A DNA stretch of 64,000 bases. It comes from Yamagishiella unicocca. Its lineage: Eukaryota; Chlorophyta; Chlorophyceae; Chlamydomonadales; Volvocaceae. The notes below the pieces were generated by a model that saw only the letters and a program-made list of their open reading frames with translations, searched no databases and was not told where the DNA came from. Made by a program: the position numbers and the translations under genes. This document shows positions 36,201 to 46,130 of the stretch, one piece after another (the stretch's first letter is position 1; each line of letters begins with the position of its first letter). The stretch is taken from contig BDSL01000044.1 in assembly GCA_003116995.1 (NCBI GenBank), positions 124,001 through 188,000 of the forward strand, written 5' to 3'.

Positions 36201-36730
36201 GCGTGGGGGGCATTAGTATAGCGGCAGGCAAGAGGACACGTAAAAAGGATTCGACCGCCAAAGGGGTGCCATGTAGGAATTGGGCAAACGGCTTGAGGAG
36301 AATGAGCAGGCCGTGGGAGGGGGGCCAAGCGGATCGGCCTGCCGCGAAGCATGAGGCCCAACGGTGATGTAAAGTTCCTTGCATGCATTGTTGTCACAGA
36401 GAAATGCAGAGGGCGTATACCCCCATGCTGCCGCCTGGCTCATCCCCGTGCTCTGACATGATAGGTGAACGGGGCGGAGATGTACGAGTGTGGCCACCAT
36501 AGCGGCCTCCCATCTCGCACCTCAATTGACACCAGAGGTGGCCAGCGTCCTGGCTCCCGGTGCGCCGTGATGCAGGCGTGCAGGCGGCTAACGCGTTCGT
36601 CGTCAGTCGACAGCCACTGCAGAGGGCAGTCAGCTCCCGACAACGCACGCGCCGCATCTACCGGAGCCTCCAGCCCTCTGCCTAACACTATGAGGTCCTC
36701 AATGAGGCTGACTGGCGGCGTGGCCGGCAT
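27224..36730 (-). CDS. Giant FHA-RING-ARM E3 ubiquitin ligase candidate with C-terminal anchor
   Basis: Thirteen exons: 36730-36521, 36165-35714, 35529-34704, 34480-34140, 33844-32522, 32295-32128, 31786-31141, 30872-30744, 30434-29715, 29483-29372, 28145-27952, 27718-27606 and 27476-27224; 5487 nt, 1828 residues. The FHA domain (about 10-120) shows GRG, VSRLHACI, DHSRNGTFLNG and LSHGDRISLVLSVNPLAEIS, closest to CHFR. About 900 disordered Ser/Pro/Ala residues follow. The RING (about 1063-1108) reads CGLC...CGHTFCAMC...CPEKC, its last Cys encoded by the next exon. Helical ARM-like segments follow (AEHLLLRLREVLEA, VREALSAMGAMQG, LVTVLHALGDMPHSVGVQVA). The C-terminus is MLAATAGAGFAVGATITAAV plus six residues, a probable membrane anchor. 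FHA domains bind phosphothreonine and RINGs recruit E2, so phospho-directed ubiquitination is inferred. The weakest junction is exon 5 to 6, which needs a GC-AG intron. An upstream in-frame ATG lies at 36790. Confidence 0.72.
28466..29345. repeat. 25-bp minisatellite, about 35 copies, in an intron
   Basis: About 35 units of a 25-bp repeat containing GTACCCTCCATGGCCCCAG, with single-base variants and one 24-bp unit near 29010. It fills most of the intron between exons 10 and 11 of the E3 ligase gene. Every frame on both strands is open, which produces long false proteins. Confidence 0.92.
30654..30745. repeat. Three-copy tandem repeat containing a splice donor
   Basis: Three copies of a roughly 33-bp unit with GGTGCCTGAACCCGGG and GGCGTAC. 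The last copy overlaps the 3' end of exon 8 of the E3 gene (donor GTACGCC at 30743), so the donor-like hexamer is present three times. Confidence 0.75.
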
Positions 36731-39492
36731 ATCTTCACCTGCGGTGGCAATGCATGGCCGGCCGCGAGTTTGACAAAAAACGGTGCGCATCCATCAATCC
36801 CGCAATGAACAGTCCTCACCATCCTTGTAGCATTGCAGATAACCCCAAGCCGAGCGGACTCGCCGCTCGCGGGGGACTCCGTGCGGCAGCATCGAGCAGA
36901 AGCTGGCGAGGCACAAGCTGATGGGGTATGTGCGGAGGCGAAGTCCTTTGTGTCCCAACGCTACCTCCAGAATTAGCCTTAACTGTGCCACAAGGACGAA
37001 AGAAGGGGTTTGTATTTTTAAATAATGCGATACTGCTTGAACTATTCGCGTATAGCAAGTATACAAGTATAACATATCAAACGCAACGAGCCTAGATAAT
37101 TAAACCCTCGGAAACAGGGCAAGGTTCGGCATCTGGCGGAAAACTCGAGGCTTGATCCGTCCGCCACGGTTTCTGGATTTTGGCGCGAACTGGTTGTCTT
37201 GTCGGCAACAACAGACAACCGACCACCTGCGCAAGTCCGAAGTGGAGAAAATGAGAAAGCATTAATACCCTTTGCGGCCCACACGCTTGGCCTATGGGGC
37301 ATCGTTATGGCTAAAGTCTGCTTCCGAAGGCCCGCGCACGCGCGACGACGCACGACGAATGCCCCCGTTCGCCCGTGCTTGCCCCACGTCGCATCCTTCC
37401 GTCATGACCCACCCCGACACCTCAAACCAAGATCGATCAAGCCTGACCAGCAGGGACCAGCCTTAAGAGCCCGTGCATGTACGTCACATCACGTCACATC
37501 CTTGAGTCCTCTTATTGCCCCATCCTTCCTTATTGCCCCAGCGTAAGAAATCCCAAGGCGTCCATCAACCCGTATGACCACCTATTTGTTCATTGTTATC
37601 ACCCATCCTCGACTTATTGCAGCTGCTCGGGCACTGCCGTTGTGCCGTACATTCCGCATGGTACCTTCTGTCCCCAACCTTCTGTCCCCCGATTGGCGAT
37701 GCGCATATCGCGCATGCTGTCCAGTGACCACAATCCACACGCATGCAAGAAGCTGGCAGTGCTGGCTGTGAGGTGCTGAAGGTAGCTTGCATGAACCGCG
37801 TCATTTCTGATAGGGACTCGTAGGGACGGATAAATCATGGCTGGTTGAGCCGCAGCTGCCATTACGTGGGTCATGATCGGTAAGAGTATGGGGGAGATAG
37901 TGCAGTGCGGCTATTTTGAAGAAATCAGCTTACCAGAAAGAGCATTTGTGATAGCATGCCGACCCTTGCGTACGAGTGAGCTGCTGGAGTCTATCAAATA
38001 ATACGAAATATGTGCACACCGGTGCACACGCATCCATGAACCTATCCACGCACACGCACGCCAATTGCCTTCACAATACGCAAAACCACCAACCTGCCAT
38101 CGGCCGGTCCTCGTCGCCGCCTTCACACTGACATCATTTTCGGTCTTCAACGCTGGTTTCGCAACATGATTCGCGGGAGCAAGCACCAAATTAATAATGA
38201 AACAGCAACACTTGCCCGTCCACCCCGCTGAGGCGGGATGGCACCCGTTGAGCTTGCCAGGTCCCATCATACCACCGGGCTAGATCCCTCCTCATACGCG
38301 TCGAACAGTATCCCAGGAGAGACAGGATACGGGAACGTAGATACATAGCAGCTGAAAGTCCGCGAGGCGCTGTAACAGCACCCGCTCAATCGTCATGTCC
38401 ACTACATGTCATTTGACAGGAATGTACGGTCCATCATACATACAGTAAAGGGGCTCTCCCAACATAATCGTCATTCTACTTCGACGCAACCACATGCCGT
38501 CACATGGCCTTATGCCATGTCTATGAGGCACCACTAAACGCACAGCAGCAGCGGTAGCAGCGGCGCAGTGGTCCGTTCCTGCAATTAGAATCCAATGGAT
38601 ATGTCAATGGTAATTCCCGCACCGGCCTCCGCTGCCCCGTTTGCCTACAGCCGCGCACTGCCCGCAACCCCGCATGCGTTGCAGCTAACATACACACACC
38701 GCCGTACCGTATTTCACCCAACGCACCGTAACGTATTTCATCTACCACGCCAACGGCACACCACGCGAACGCAGTTCAAGGTTCCTGGTCTTCACCCTCA
38801 TCATGTCACGGCTGTTCAGCTCTCAGCTGCCTTCAGCTGTTAAATGCGCTGCCGCTTGCATCACCAGAATAGCGGGGGGTTGCCAAACAGCCTGTGGCGC
38901 ACCCTGGTGTCACGATGAGCAGGCAAGTTTCCCTCGGCTGAGCCGGGGTGTGCGCTCGGAGCGAGCGCCTTATTAACCGCCGATGCAACCCAGGGGGCAA
39001 TCACCAATGACCTAGGACGGGCTGATGTTTGTGTGGACCGGTAGCGCCCACCGCACCATCTGAAGTGATACACCCGGGGCTAACGGCACGTGAGCTCAGC
39101 CCAGCGCAACATCCAAGGCCAATCATCGGAACAATCCCATGAGCACTGGTGCCTTGCCTAGTGCCCAAGGTATAAGCTTCGCCTCCCGTCGCCCCTTCAT
39201 CGCCAGCGCCATCCTCCCGTTTTGTTGCACCGGGCCCCGAATTGTGCCGCCTTGTGTTGCGGCAGGCATACCCCTCGTCCGACACTCTTCTACTCTCGGC
39301 ACTGAACCATACATGGTAGGATTGGGCCTACACCCAAGCACTGAACCATGCATGGTAGGATGATGGGCGGGCCCAAACACCGATCGAATCCGTTACCAGG
39401 CGAGGTCCGTCATGATGGGGCACCATACCAGTCAATGTCACAGGCAAACCAAGCTGCTGCCGCATAGATAGTTCGCTCCCTGCCTGCAGAAC
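36731..39492. other. Intergenic region upstream of the E3 gene
   Basis: The part next to 36730 should hold the E3 gene promoter and 5' UTR. The minus frame is open from 37075 and could add an N-terminal exon, but it lacks a recognisable domain. From 37.1 to 39.4 kb no exon chain, RNA gene or large repeat is supported apart from a short two-copy repeat at 39287-39362. The 3' UTR of the minus-strand gene at 39493-40419 must also lie here. Confidence 0.45.
39287..39362. repeat. Two-copy direct repeat CACTGAACCATACATGGTAG
   Basis: Two copies about 43 bp apart differ only at T/G in CCAT(A/G)CATGG. Each has an imperfect palindrome ACCAT-ATGGT. Confidence 0.7.
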
Positions 39493-40419
39493 CTACCGCT
39501 GCTGCAAACCGGCAACAATACCTGCCAGCAGCAGCAAGACGCCCGTCGCTACAATTGGGTTGTCCAAACTGAAGAACCGCGGAGTCGGAGTGACGGCTGT
39601 AGGGCGCAATAAGTTGGTGTCGTCCGGATGATCAGCGTCGTAAACATCTGCGCTGGCTTTATCCCCATCCACGGTAGGGTCCGCGGACGCCGCGGCGGCG
39701 CTGCTGACTGCGCTCTGCTGCTGCTGCTGCTGCTGCCGCTGGGTGCGCCGCTCCTCGCGCTGCCGCAACCAGTCGGTGTAGAACCACCGTTCCAGCCTGA
39801 GGGGACAGGGATATGTCGAAAAACCTATTACGGAGCGACAGCTAACCGATTGTTTAATGCCGTCGGCGCTGCTTTCGCCCTGAACGTGCTGAAGCACTGC
39901 TCACTTAGATAGGACCCAACCCCAAGGACCGATAAAACCCGGAGCTCACCACCGATGCTCCCCAGCCTCAGGCTTCTCCAGCTCCTGCAGGTAGCCACTC
40001 AACGGGCCTAGCCGCTTACTGCGACCCAGCGCCGCCCGCTCCGAGGGCACCACGACCGACCACCAGTAGCCAGCCGCAGCAACCGTGAGCAGGAGCACTA
40101 CCGACTGCGACGCTAGGATGCTGGCATCCGGTAGCTGGGGCTCAAAGGTTACAGCTAATGCAGCGTTTGTGGTTGTAAATTCGAAGGAGGTGGCATCCGC
40201 GGTGTTAGTCGCATCGATGATGGTCCCCGTGACAATAGCAACCACCTGATCCGACGTGGTGACCGAGGAATGCAGCTGGACGGACCGTAAGGGTGATCGC
40301 GATGTCAGGTTCCACGGTTGACTGCTGCGCGTCACAGAATTCACCAAGGGCTTTCTATGTGGACGTCCATGGGTGCAGCCTACTCGTCCGTGAGAACGCA
40401 CATCACGTATGCAGTTCAT
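39493..40419 (-). CDS. Two-span membrane protein, probably plastid, function unknown
   Basis: Two exons (40419-39950 and 39796-39493, donor GTGAGC, acceptor CTCAG) give 257 residues. The N-terminal 50 residues are Arg/Ser-rich and almost free of acids, consistent with a transit peptide. A first hydrophobic span, SQSVVLLLTVAAAGYWWSVV, is followed by a charged loop with LGPLSGYLQELEKPE, ERWFYTDWLRQREERR and a seven-Gln run. A second span, NPIVATGVLLLLAGIVAGL, ends two residues before the basic C-terminus. The loop motif near the intron looks conserved-protein-like and the splice phase is exact, so the gene is probably real. The family and role are not recognised. No partner genes nearby suggest a function. 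Confidence 0.68.
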
Positions 40420-41448
40420 GAAAAGGATTTTAAATCGGAATTTACGGCTGCGAGGCTAATTCAGAAGATCGGGGTTGCGATTTGTGGTGGACGTCGCTCG
40501 GGGGCTAGTTGAGACCGAGTTTTTCTGGTACCCCGAAGAGGTCTGTCCTGTTGCCAAAATTGTTCCTGAAATCATGAACGGAGCGTTGCGTTTGCATATT
40601 TTAGGAACAAAACGGAGCATTGCATCTATATATATTTTAGGGATGCGCACTCCAGAACCAATGAATATGCCGTTGGACGAACCAGCCGATTGCCCGCAGT
40701 GTTTACGATAAAACAACAATGAGGATGTTCCTGGGCCTCATGGTGACGGCGCGATGTGACAATCATTGCGTATTCATCTGACAGTCCGCTTGCAAGGGCT
40801 TGCACCATGACTCGTAACTGTGGAGGTTGCGCTGCATCAATGTGCACCTCCTGCTCATCATCCCCTGATGTTCATGCTGTTCTGCACCCAGTTGCACTTG
40901 CTAACAACATGCCGTTTGAACCAAGGGGGTGGTGGAATGAAGGCATAAGGTCACAACTGCCAACCGTGCCAAGAAAATTGACATGGGCGGACAGGCCAAC
41001 AACCCAAACAACATCCTTTTCCAACCTAAGTGCAATTATTCATTTGTGAAACACAATTGAGATTGGACATCGAACGGGTATTCGAGCGCGGGTGAGCTTA
41101 CACGTGTTAAGGGATTTTCTGCTCAGGGTAAGGAGAGTGGTTTCCGAATGAATTGGGAACAATTGTCCCTACTAGTTCATCACTCGATTCTCACCAATGC
41201 ATCATAGCGATGCGTAATTATTGTGAAGCACACCCGTTCATAAACAACATAAACAATGTAATTTTTGTCCACCGCAAGGTGGGCGAGTTATGTACTATGA
41301 CAACACAAAAGACTCGGGCCGGAGCTGCTCGGTGGGGCAGAAGGCAACAGTCCCGGAAAATTGTGTCATTCTAGCCAGCACTCGGAACTACTACACCAAG
41401 CCTAGTAATCCGTGCTAGTCATCCGAGGCAAGCTGCGTAGAAAGAAGC
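40420..41448. other. Intergenic region, including the RBCS copy 1 3' UTR
   Basis: Holds the upstream region of the membrane-protein gene and, from about 41.09 kb, the 3' UTR of RBCS copy 1. No exon or RNA gene is supported. Confidence 0.5.
41098..41102 (-). terminator. Poly(A) signal TGTAA of RBCS copy 1
   Basis: TGTAA on the minus strand about 350 bp after the stop. The flanking GGGATTTTCTGCTCA is shared with the RBCS copy 2 3' end. Confidence 0.6.
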
Positions 41449-42484
41449 TTATACCGAGCGCTTGTTCACCGGCTGGAAGTCCTTGGCCGACGCGGGGCGC
41501 TGCACCAGGAAGCCCATAATCTGGACCTGCTTCTGGTTGTCGAAGGCGACCAGGCGCACGTACGAGTCGGGGAAGGCCCTGGTGCACGCAACGATCTCAC
41601 GCAGCACCTGCATGGGGTCGCGGCAGCCGAACATGGGCAGCTTCCACATGGTCCAGTAGCGGTTGTCGTAGTAGAGCTGCGGGGCAAGGGGAGGGGAGCG
41701 AAAGGCTAAAACACAAGCTACATGGCAATAACTGGCAACATCAGTGTCGAAAGACCAATTATCACCAAGAAATTGGATAAGATTACGTTCGACATCAGAA
41801 CACAGGTCATCCGTTTCAGAAACCTATACTACCATTAGGTCAAACCCCATAGAATTGAGTGAATTTTAACAGTGGCTTTCAAGTGCTGGAAGTGTCCCTC
41901 CGCCCGTACTTACCACGGACACGGCGCCGAAACGGATGCTCGACTCGCTGCTCACGTAGGCCTTGTCAGCCTCGGAGAACTCCAGGCAGGGGACCCAGCC
42001 TGCACACACGCACAGCATCATGAAGACCGGCAACGTGACTCTTCAGCCTTAACGCATAAATGAATGACACAATTGGCTGATCACGTGCAATTTAATCCAT
42101 TCGGCTAAGGAATAAATGTGCTCTCACCGTTGGCGACGATGTAGTCGACCTGAGCAGCAATCTGCTCGTCGGTCAGGGGCGGCAGGTAGGAGAAGGTCTC
42201 GAACATCCTGTAAACATAGTACAACTCCGTTAGGACAAAATCACTCAAGTTTTGGTTCAGTGCCTACTGAGTTGACGACCGCTTGCAAGCAAATCGACGG
42301 AATCGTAGCATAGTACTGACTTGTTGTTCACCGGGGTCCAGACCATCATCTTGTTGGCCTGGGCCGGGGCGACCACCGGGGTAGCCTTAACGGCCGGCTT
42401 GAGCGCGGCGCAAGGGCGCACGCTGCTGCGCTGGGGGCGCGCAACGGCGGCGGCCACGGACGACTTAGCAATCATAGCGGCCAT
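41449..42484 (-). CDS. RBCS: Rubisco small subunit, tandem copy 1
   Basis: Exons 42484-42321, 42207-42128, 41999-41914 and 41676-41449 give 185 residues, the usual length in Chlamydomonas. The transit peptide ([20 protein letters not shown] and onward) ends before [10 protein letters not shown], the start of the mature subunit. Family landmarks follow: [42 protein letters not shown] and [16 protein letters not shown]. The subunit assembles eight-fold with plastid-encoded RbcL to form Rubisco, the CO2-fixing enzyme. This copy has Met4, GAVSV before exon 4, CTRAF and RPASAKDF. Intron positions are identical in all three copies and correspond to the three-intron layout known for Chlamydomonas RBCS genes. 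Confidence 0.97.
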
Positions 42485-42560
42485 TTTGTAAATGCACTTC
42501 GGTCTTCAAAGAGGAGTGTGAGCAACAGGATGTTGAGACAAATTGGGGAGGCGTCCTCTG

Positions 42561-42603
42561 CGCATTTTATCGCTAAGGTAGTGTACGGCGGATAGCGTAC
42601 GGG
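42561..42603 (-). promoter_or_regulatory. RBCS copy 1 promoter module: dyad plus TATA-like box
   Basis: On the minus strand GTACGCTATCCGCCGTAC (in 42583-42603) precedes ATAAAATGCG (42570-42561), about 80 bp before the ATG. The same arrangement precedes RBCS copy 2. The outer GTACG/CGTAC arms are palindromic. Confidence 0.55.
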
Positions 42604-44450
42604 CGGACCGATCGCAAAGCTCATCTGATGTGGCTCCAGCCGTCCATAAAACTTAGCTTCATTGCGATGGCGATCTCTTTCTATCCCTTTTCAAACCTGT
42701 CAACACCGACTGCTGAAGCATACGCGACGTCCTAAGAGGCTTTCGGTGAATCCCTGACACGGTCAACAACCAGAAACCGGAACAGGTACCGTGGTTCAGA
42801 AGCGGTGACAATTCTGTCCTGTAAAATTATGCTGGTTCGCCACTTTGAAATTGGCTAGTTAGGAAGGTTTGGCGTGGACATTTACTCTGACTCCAAGCCG
42901 CTGCGGTCCGTAACAAGGTTGGAGGATAAACGTTTGGTATTGGTACATAGCGTAATAAGGAATTATCTTGCAAGTAGCAAGCTTGGTGCCCGCAACGGTC
43001 GTGGTCCTCGTTGCTTTACGATAAGATTATACTGGCTCACGCGTAGGGATGCATTCGAGTGCCTGATTCCATGGCGCTTCAGGCTTCATTTCAGTCCGAT
43101 ATGTCCCCATACGTCTGGGTTGTGCAAAACATAGGCACGTGGTTTGGTGCAAAGTGATTCCTCACGCTATGTGAAAGCCACTTCCGCTAGCTCTAAATAT
43201 GTTAGTCCATAATGCACAGATGCGTTAACGAGGCGGCTGGACGTTTCCTTCTTTTGCTCCGTAAGTCCGTATACCGGTATTTTTGCCCCGCGGCGTCTAG
43301 CGGTCCTGTCCGTGTGTGTGCCTTCCTGTGTTCGTGGAATGCCGGAACGGATATTCCGGCATCAATAGGTGAACGTCGCGACTGTCACCTGACGATACTA
43401 CCGCCGCCGCTTCGACACGTAATTCGCCATAGTTTGTCAGAGCGTCTGGATGGATCTGTGACCTGACATCGTGATGTCGGGGGCCATGGATTGGATTTCG
43501 GCAGAGCAATTAGAGCATTACACGTGCGCAGCGCCCAGTGTAGTCTTACAACAGACATTTGACCTTAGCTATTTCGGACTGAGTCTGACATGTAGTGTAT
43601 CGATGCTATGTGCAGCGCCACTGACATCGTAGCGAGAAGGAATCTCGTAGGTGTCCCAACTTATTTCTTTGGAGGGGGTTCGTGCCCTGTCTTGCCAGGA
43701 GCCATTAAAACCGCGCCGCCTAAATCACCTCGCTGTCCATCCTAGAGATGCTAGAGGGTTGGCCCCCTTCCCTAACCAGAGATATGCAGACCTAGGTATC
43801 CTCCGTTATCTTTCTGTCGTACACGCCCTACAGCCCTCAGGAGCCCTGCCCGATGCCCGATGGTTCTGCCTTTTGGTCTGCAACCCACTGTAACAAGTAG
43901 TACTGCTACCAGCTGACCCTGAACAACCCGCAGCAAGGGTTGGTGAGGACCTACCCCGGCCCACCAGCTCTGCCTGGGTGCCCTCCACATCTCACAACGG
44001 GAAGCCACCGCGCCCCGCACATGTGGATTGCCAAGGGTCTGTCACTCAAATCATACCAAGACATTACTTGACTGGCTCACGTCAGGTGGAAGCCTGCCAG
44101 GGCCTGCCACGGTGCTATACTTATTTGGTTTGTGGTGCATGTGATTTATCCCCTTTAAATTGTTACACCAGAGATCTGTAGCGATCATCGGGTTATCCTA
44201 TCTATTTGGGGACATGCGATGGGCTTGAGACCCTTTGAGACGGGTTGAATTTGAAAGACACGATTAGCTTACACTGTGTGATCCAGCAGGTAAATGAGGC
44301 CTAAAGATTCACTGATGCGTGACGATAGGAGAAATAGGAAATGGATATTTGGGAATACGTTCCGGGTATCTGATATCTTCAACTGTCCTACCTAGTAGAC
44401 GAGTAATTGCCGAGTACCAGGAATGAGGCAGGCAGACATCGCGAGTGCGC
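42604..44450. other. Spacer between RBCS copies 1 and 2
   Basis: About 1.85 kb without a supported gene. A diverged copy of the 9.26-kb element end lies at 43855-43902. Next to it, near 43915-43955, is a block containing ACCCGCAGCAAGGGTTGGTG that recurs near 47215. The remainder shows no coding signal. Confidence 0.5.
43855..43902 (-). repeat. Dispersed copy of the 9.26-kb element end
   Basis: On the minus strand it reads CTTGTTACAGTGGGTTGCAG then ACCATCGGGC, matching 9260-9307 and 10414-10462 with several changes. Similarity weakens beyond the block. Confidence 0.6.
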
Positions 44451-44455
44451 TTACA
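44451..44455 (-). terminator. Poly(A) signal TGTAA of RBCS copy 2
   Basis: TGTAA on the minus strand about 340 bp after the stop, followed by sequence shared with the copy 1 3' end. Confidence 0.6.
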
Positions 44456-44791
44456 CGAAAGGGATTTTCTGCTCAATTTGGCGACAAAGAATGGGAGAAC
44501 TATGTTGGAACTCTCATATCAATCGTCTTGCGCATCATAAAGATGCAAACATTATTGTGAAGCACACACGCTCAGTGACGATAAGCGGAAACACCGTTGC
44601 GGCCCAAACATATATACAACCACAGAGACACGATGAACAATCCCAAAAACGAGGGGTAAGTGTCATTGCTTGTTGCTGTTTGGCGACAGTCCCGGAAAAT
44701 TGTGCCAACAACCAATCAAACAAACACTCAGCCTCAAAGAATGTTCATATGGTCTGCGTTTGTCCTCGGAAACAAGCTGCGTTAAAGAAGC

Positions 44792-46024
44792 TTATACCGA
44801 GCGCTTGTTGACGGGCTGGAAGTCCTTGGCCGACGCGGGGCGCTGCACCAGGAAGCCCATAATCTGGACCTGCTTCTGGTTGTCGAAGGCGACCAGGCGC
44901 ACGTACGAGTCGGGGAAGGCCCTGGTGCAGGCAACGATCTCACGCAGCACCTGCATGGGGTCGCGGCAGCCGAACATGGGCAGCTTCCACATGGTCCAGT
45001 AGCGGTTGTCGTAGTAGAGCTGCGGGGAAGGGGAAATGGGAGACAAGTTTGATAATGCCACAAAGAGCAAGGATTCTTTCTTCCGCAATACGAGACACAA
45101 CATAACCAATTCGGATAAATAATATCAGTAGAAATGACAAAACGACATGATTCCCTGATCCGGTCAGAGAATCTTTTCAATCGAGATCGAACCGAACATC
45201 CTCAAAACAGCTCCTCTATTAAAATCTTCCGTCATCTAGTCTTCAATTCAATCCCTACTTACCACCGAGACGGGGCCGAAGCGGATGCTCGACTCGCTGC
45301 TCACGTAGGCCTTGTCGGCACTCGAGAACTCCAGGCACGGGACCCAGCCTACAATGCAAACGGAGGAGAGAATATATTTAATTCAAAGCTCCCGAATGTT
45401 GGGCTGTAGACATTATGTACTGCGGTGTGCACATTTGAGCATTTTGGGTTCACAAGATACCATAGCTGATTCCAATCATTGCAAATTGCCAGCGCATGAA
45501 TAGTGGAGAGCAGTTTAAACCCTCCTGAGCACTCATGTGGAGCACGCAACGAGAAGTGCACATAGTCAACAAACAACGCCAGCTGATTCCATACATTGCA
45601 GACTGTCAACATTGTTACATTAAACTATAAATTTAATGTGTCTGCAAAGGCTGCCTACCGTTGGCGACAATGTAGTCGACCTGGGCGGCGATCTGCTCGT
45701 CGGTCAGAGGAGGCAGGTAGGAGAAGGTCTCGAACATCCTGCAATTGGGTGAGAATTAAGACGTTGAATAGGAGATTGCGAGTGTTGAGGCCACTGCCGG
45801 AGCAACAAAATGTGCAAGTATGCAGCTACTAGTGCATTTGACACAAGGTTAATATCTCACTTGTTGTTCACCGGGGTCCAGACCATCATCTTGTTGGCCT
45901 GGGCCGGGGCGACCACCGGGGTAGCCTTAACGGCCGGCTTGAGCGCGGCGCATGGGCGCACGCTGCTGCGCTGGGGGCGCGCAACGGCGGCAGCCACGGA
46001 CGACTTAGCAATCAGAGCGGCCAT
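44792..46024 (-). CDS. RBCS: Rubisco small subunit, tandem copy 2
   Basis: Exons 46024-45861, 45738-45659, 45348-45263 and 45019-44792 have exactly the same lengths as copy 1 (164, 80, 86 and 228 nt) and give 185 residues. It differs from copy 1 by Leu4 for Met4, FSSADK for FSEADK and GPVSV for GAVSV. Exon 4 encodes the same residues as copy 1 ([13 protein letters not shown]). Introns differ in sequence and length, so selection or gene conversion has kept the exons alike. The FSSADK change is in a surface-exposed stretch of the subunit and is probably tolerated. Confidence 0.97.
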
Positions 46025-46087
46025 TTTTGCTGAAAGTGGTCTGTATGAACGACGAATGTTCGGACAATTTGGTTCAGGAGTGCCTGT

Positions 46088-46130
46088 GCATTTATGACCC
46101 AAATAGTTTGTACGGCGGATAGCGTACGGG
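46088..46130 (-). promoter_or_regulatory. RBCS copy 2 promoter module: dyad plus TATA-like box
   Basis: The minus strand carries the same GTACGCTATCCGCCGTAC (in 46110-46130), then CATAAATGCAC (about 46096-46087), about 65 bp before the ATG. Sequence between the two elements is not conserved with copy 1, which makes the retained dyad notable. Confidence 0.55.
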
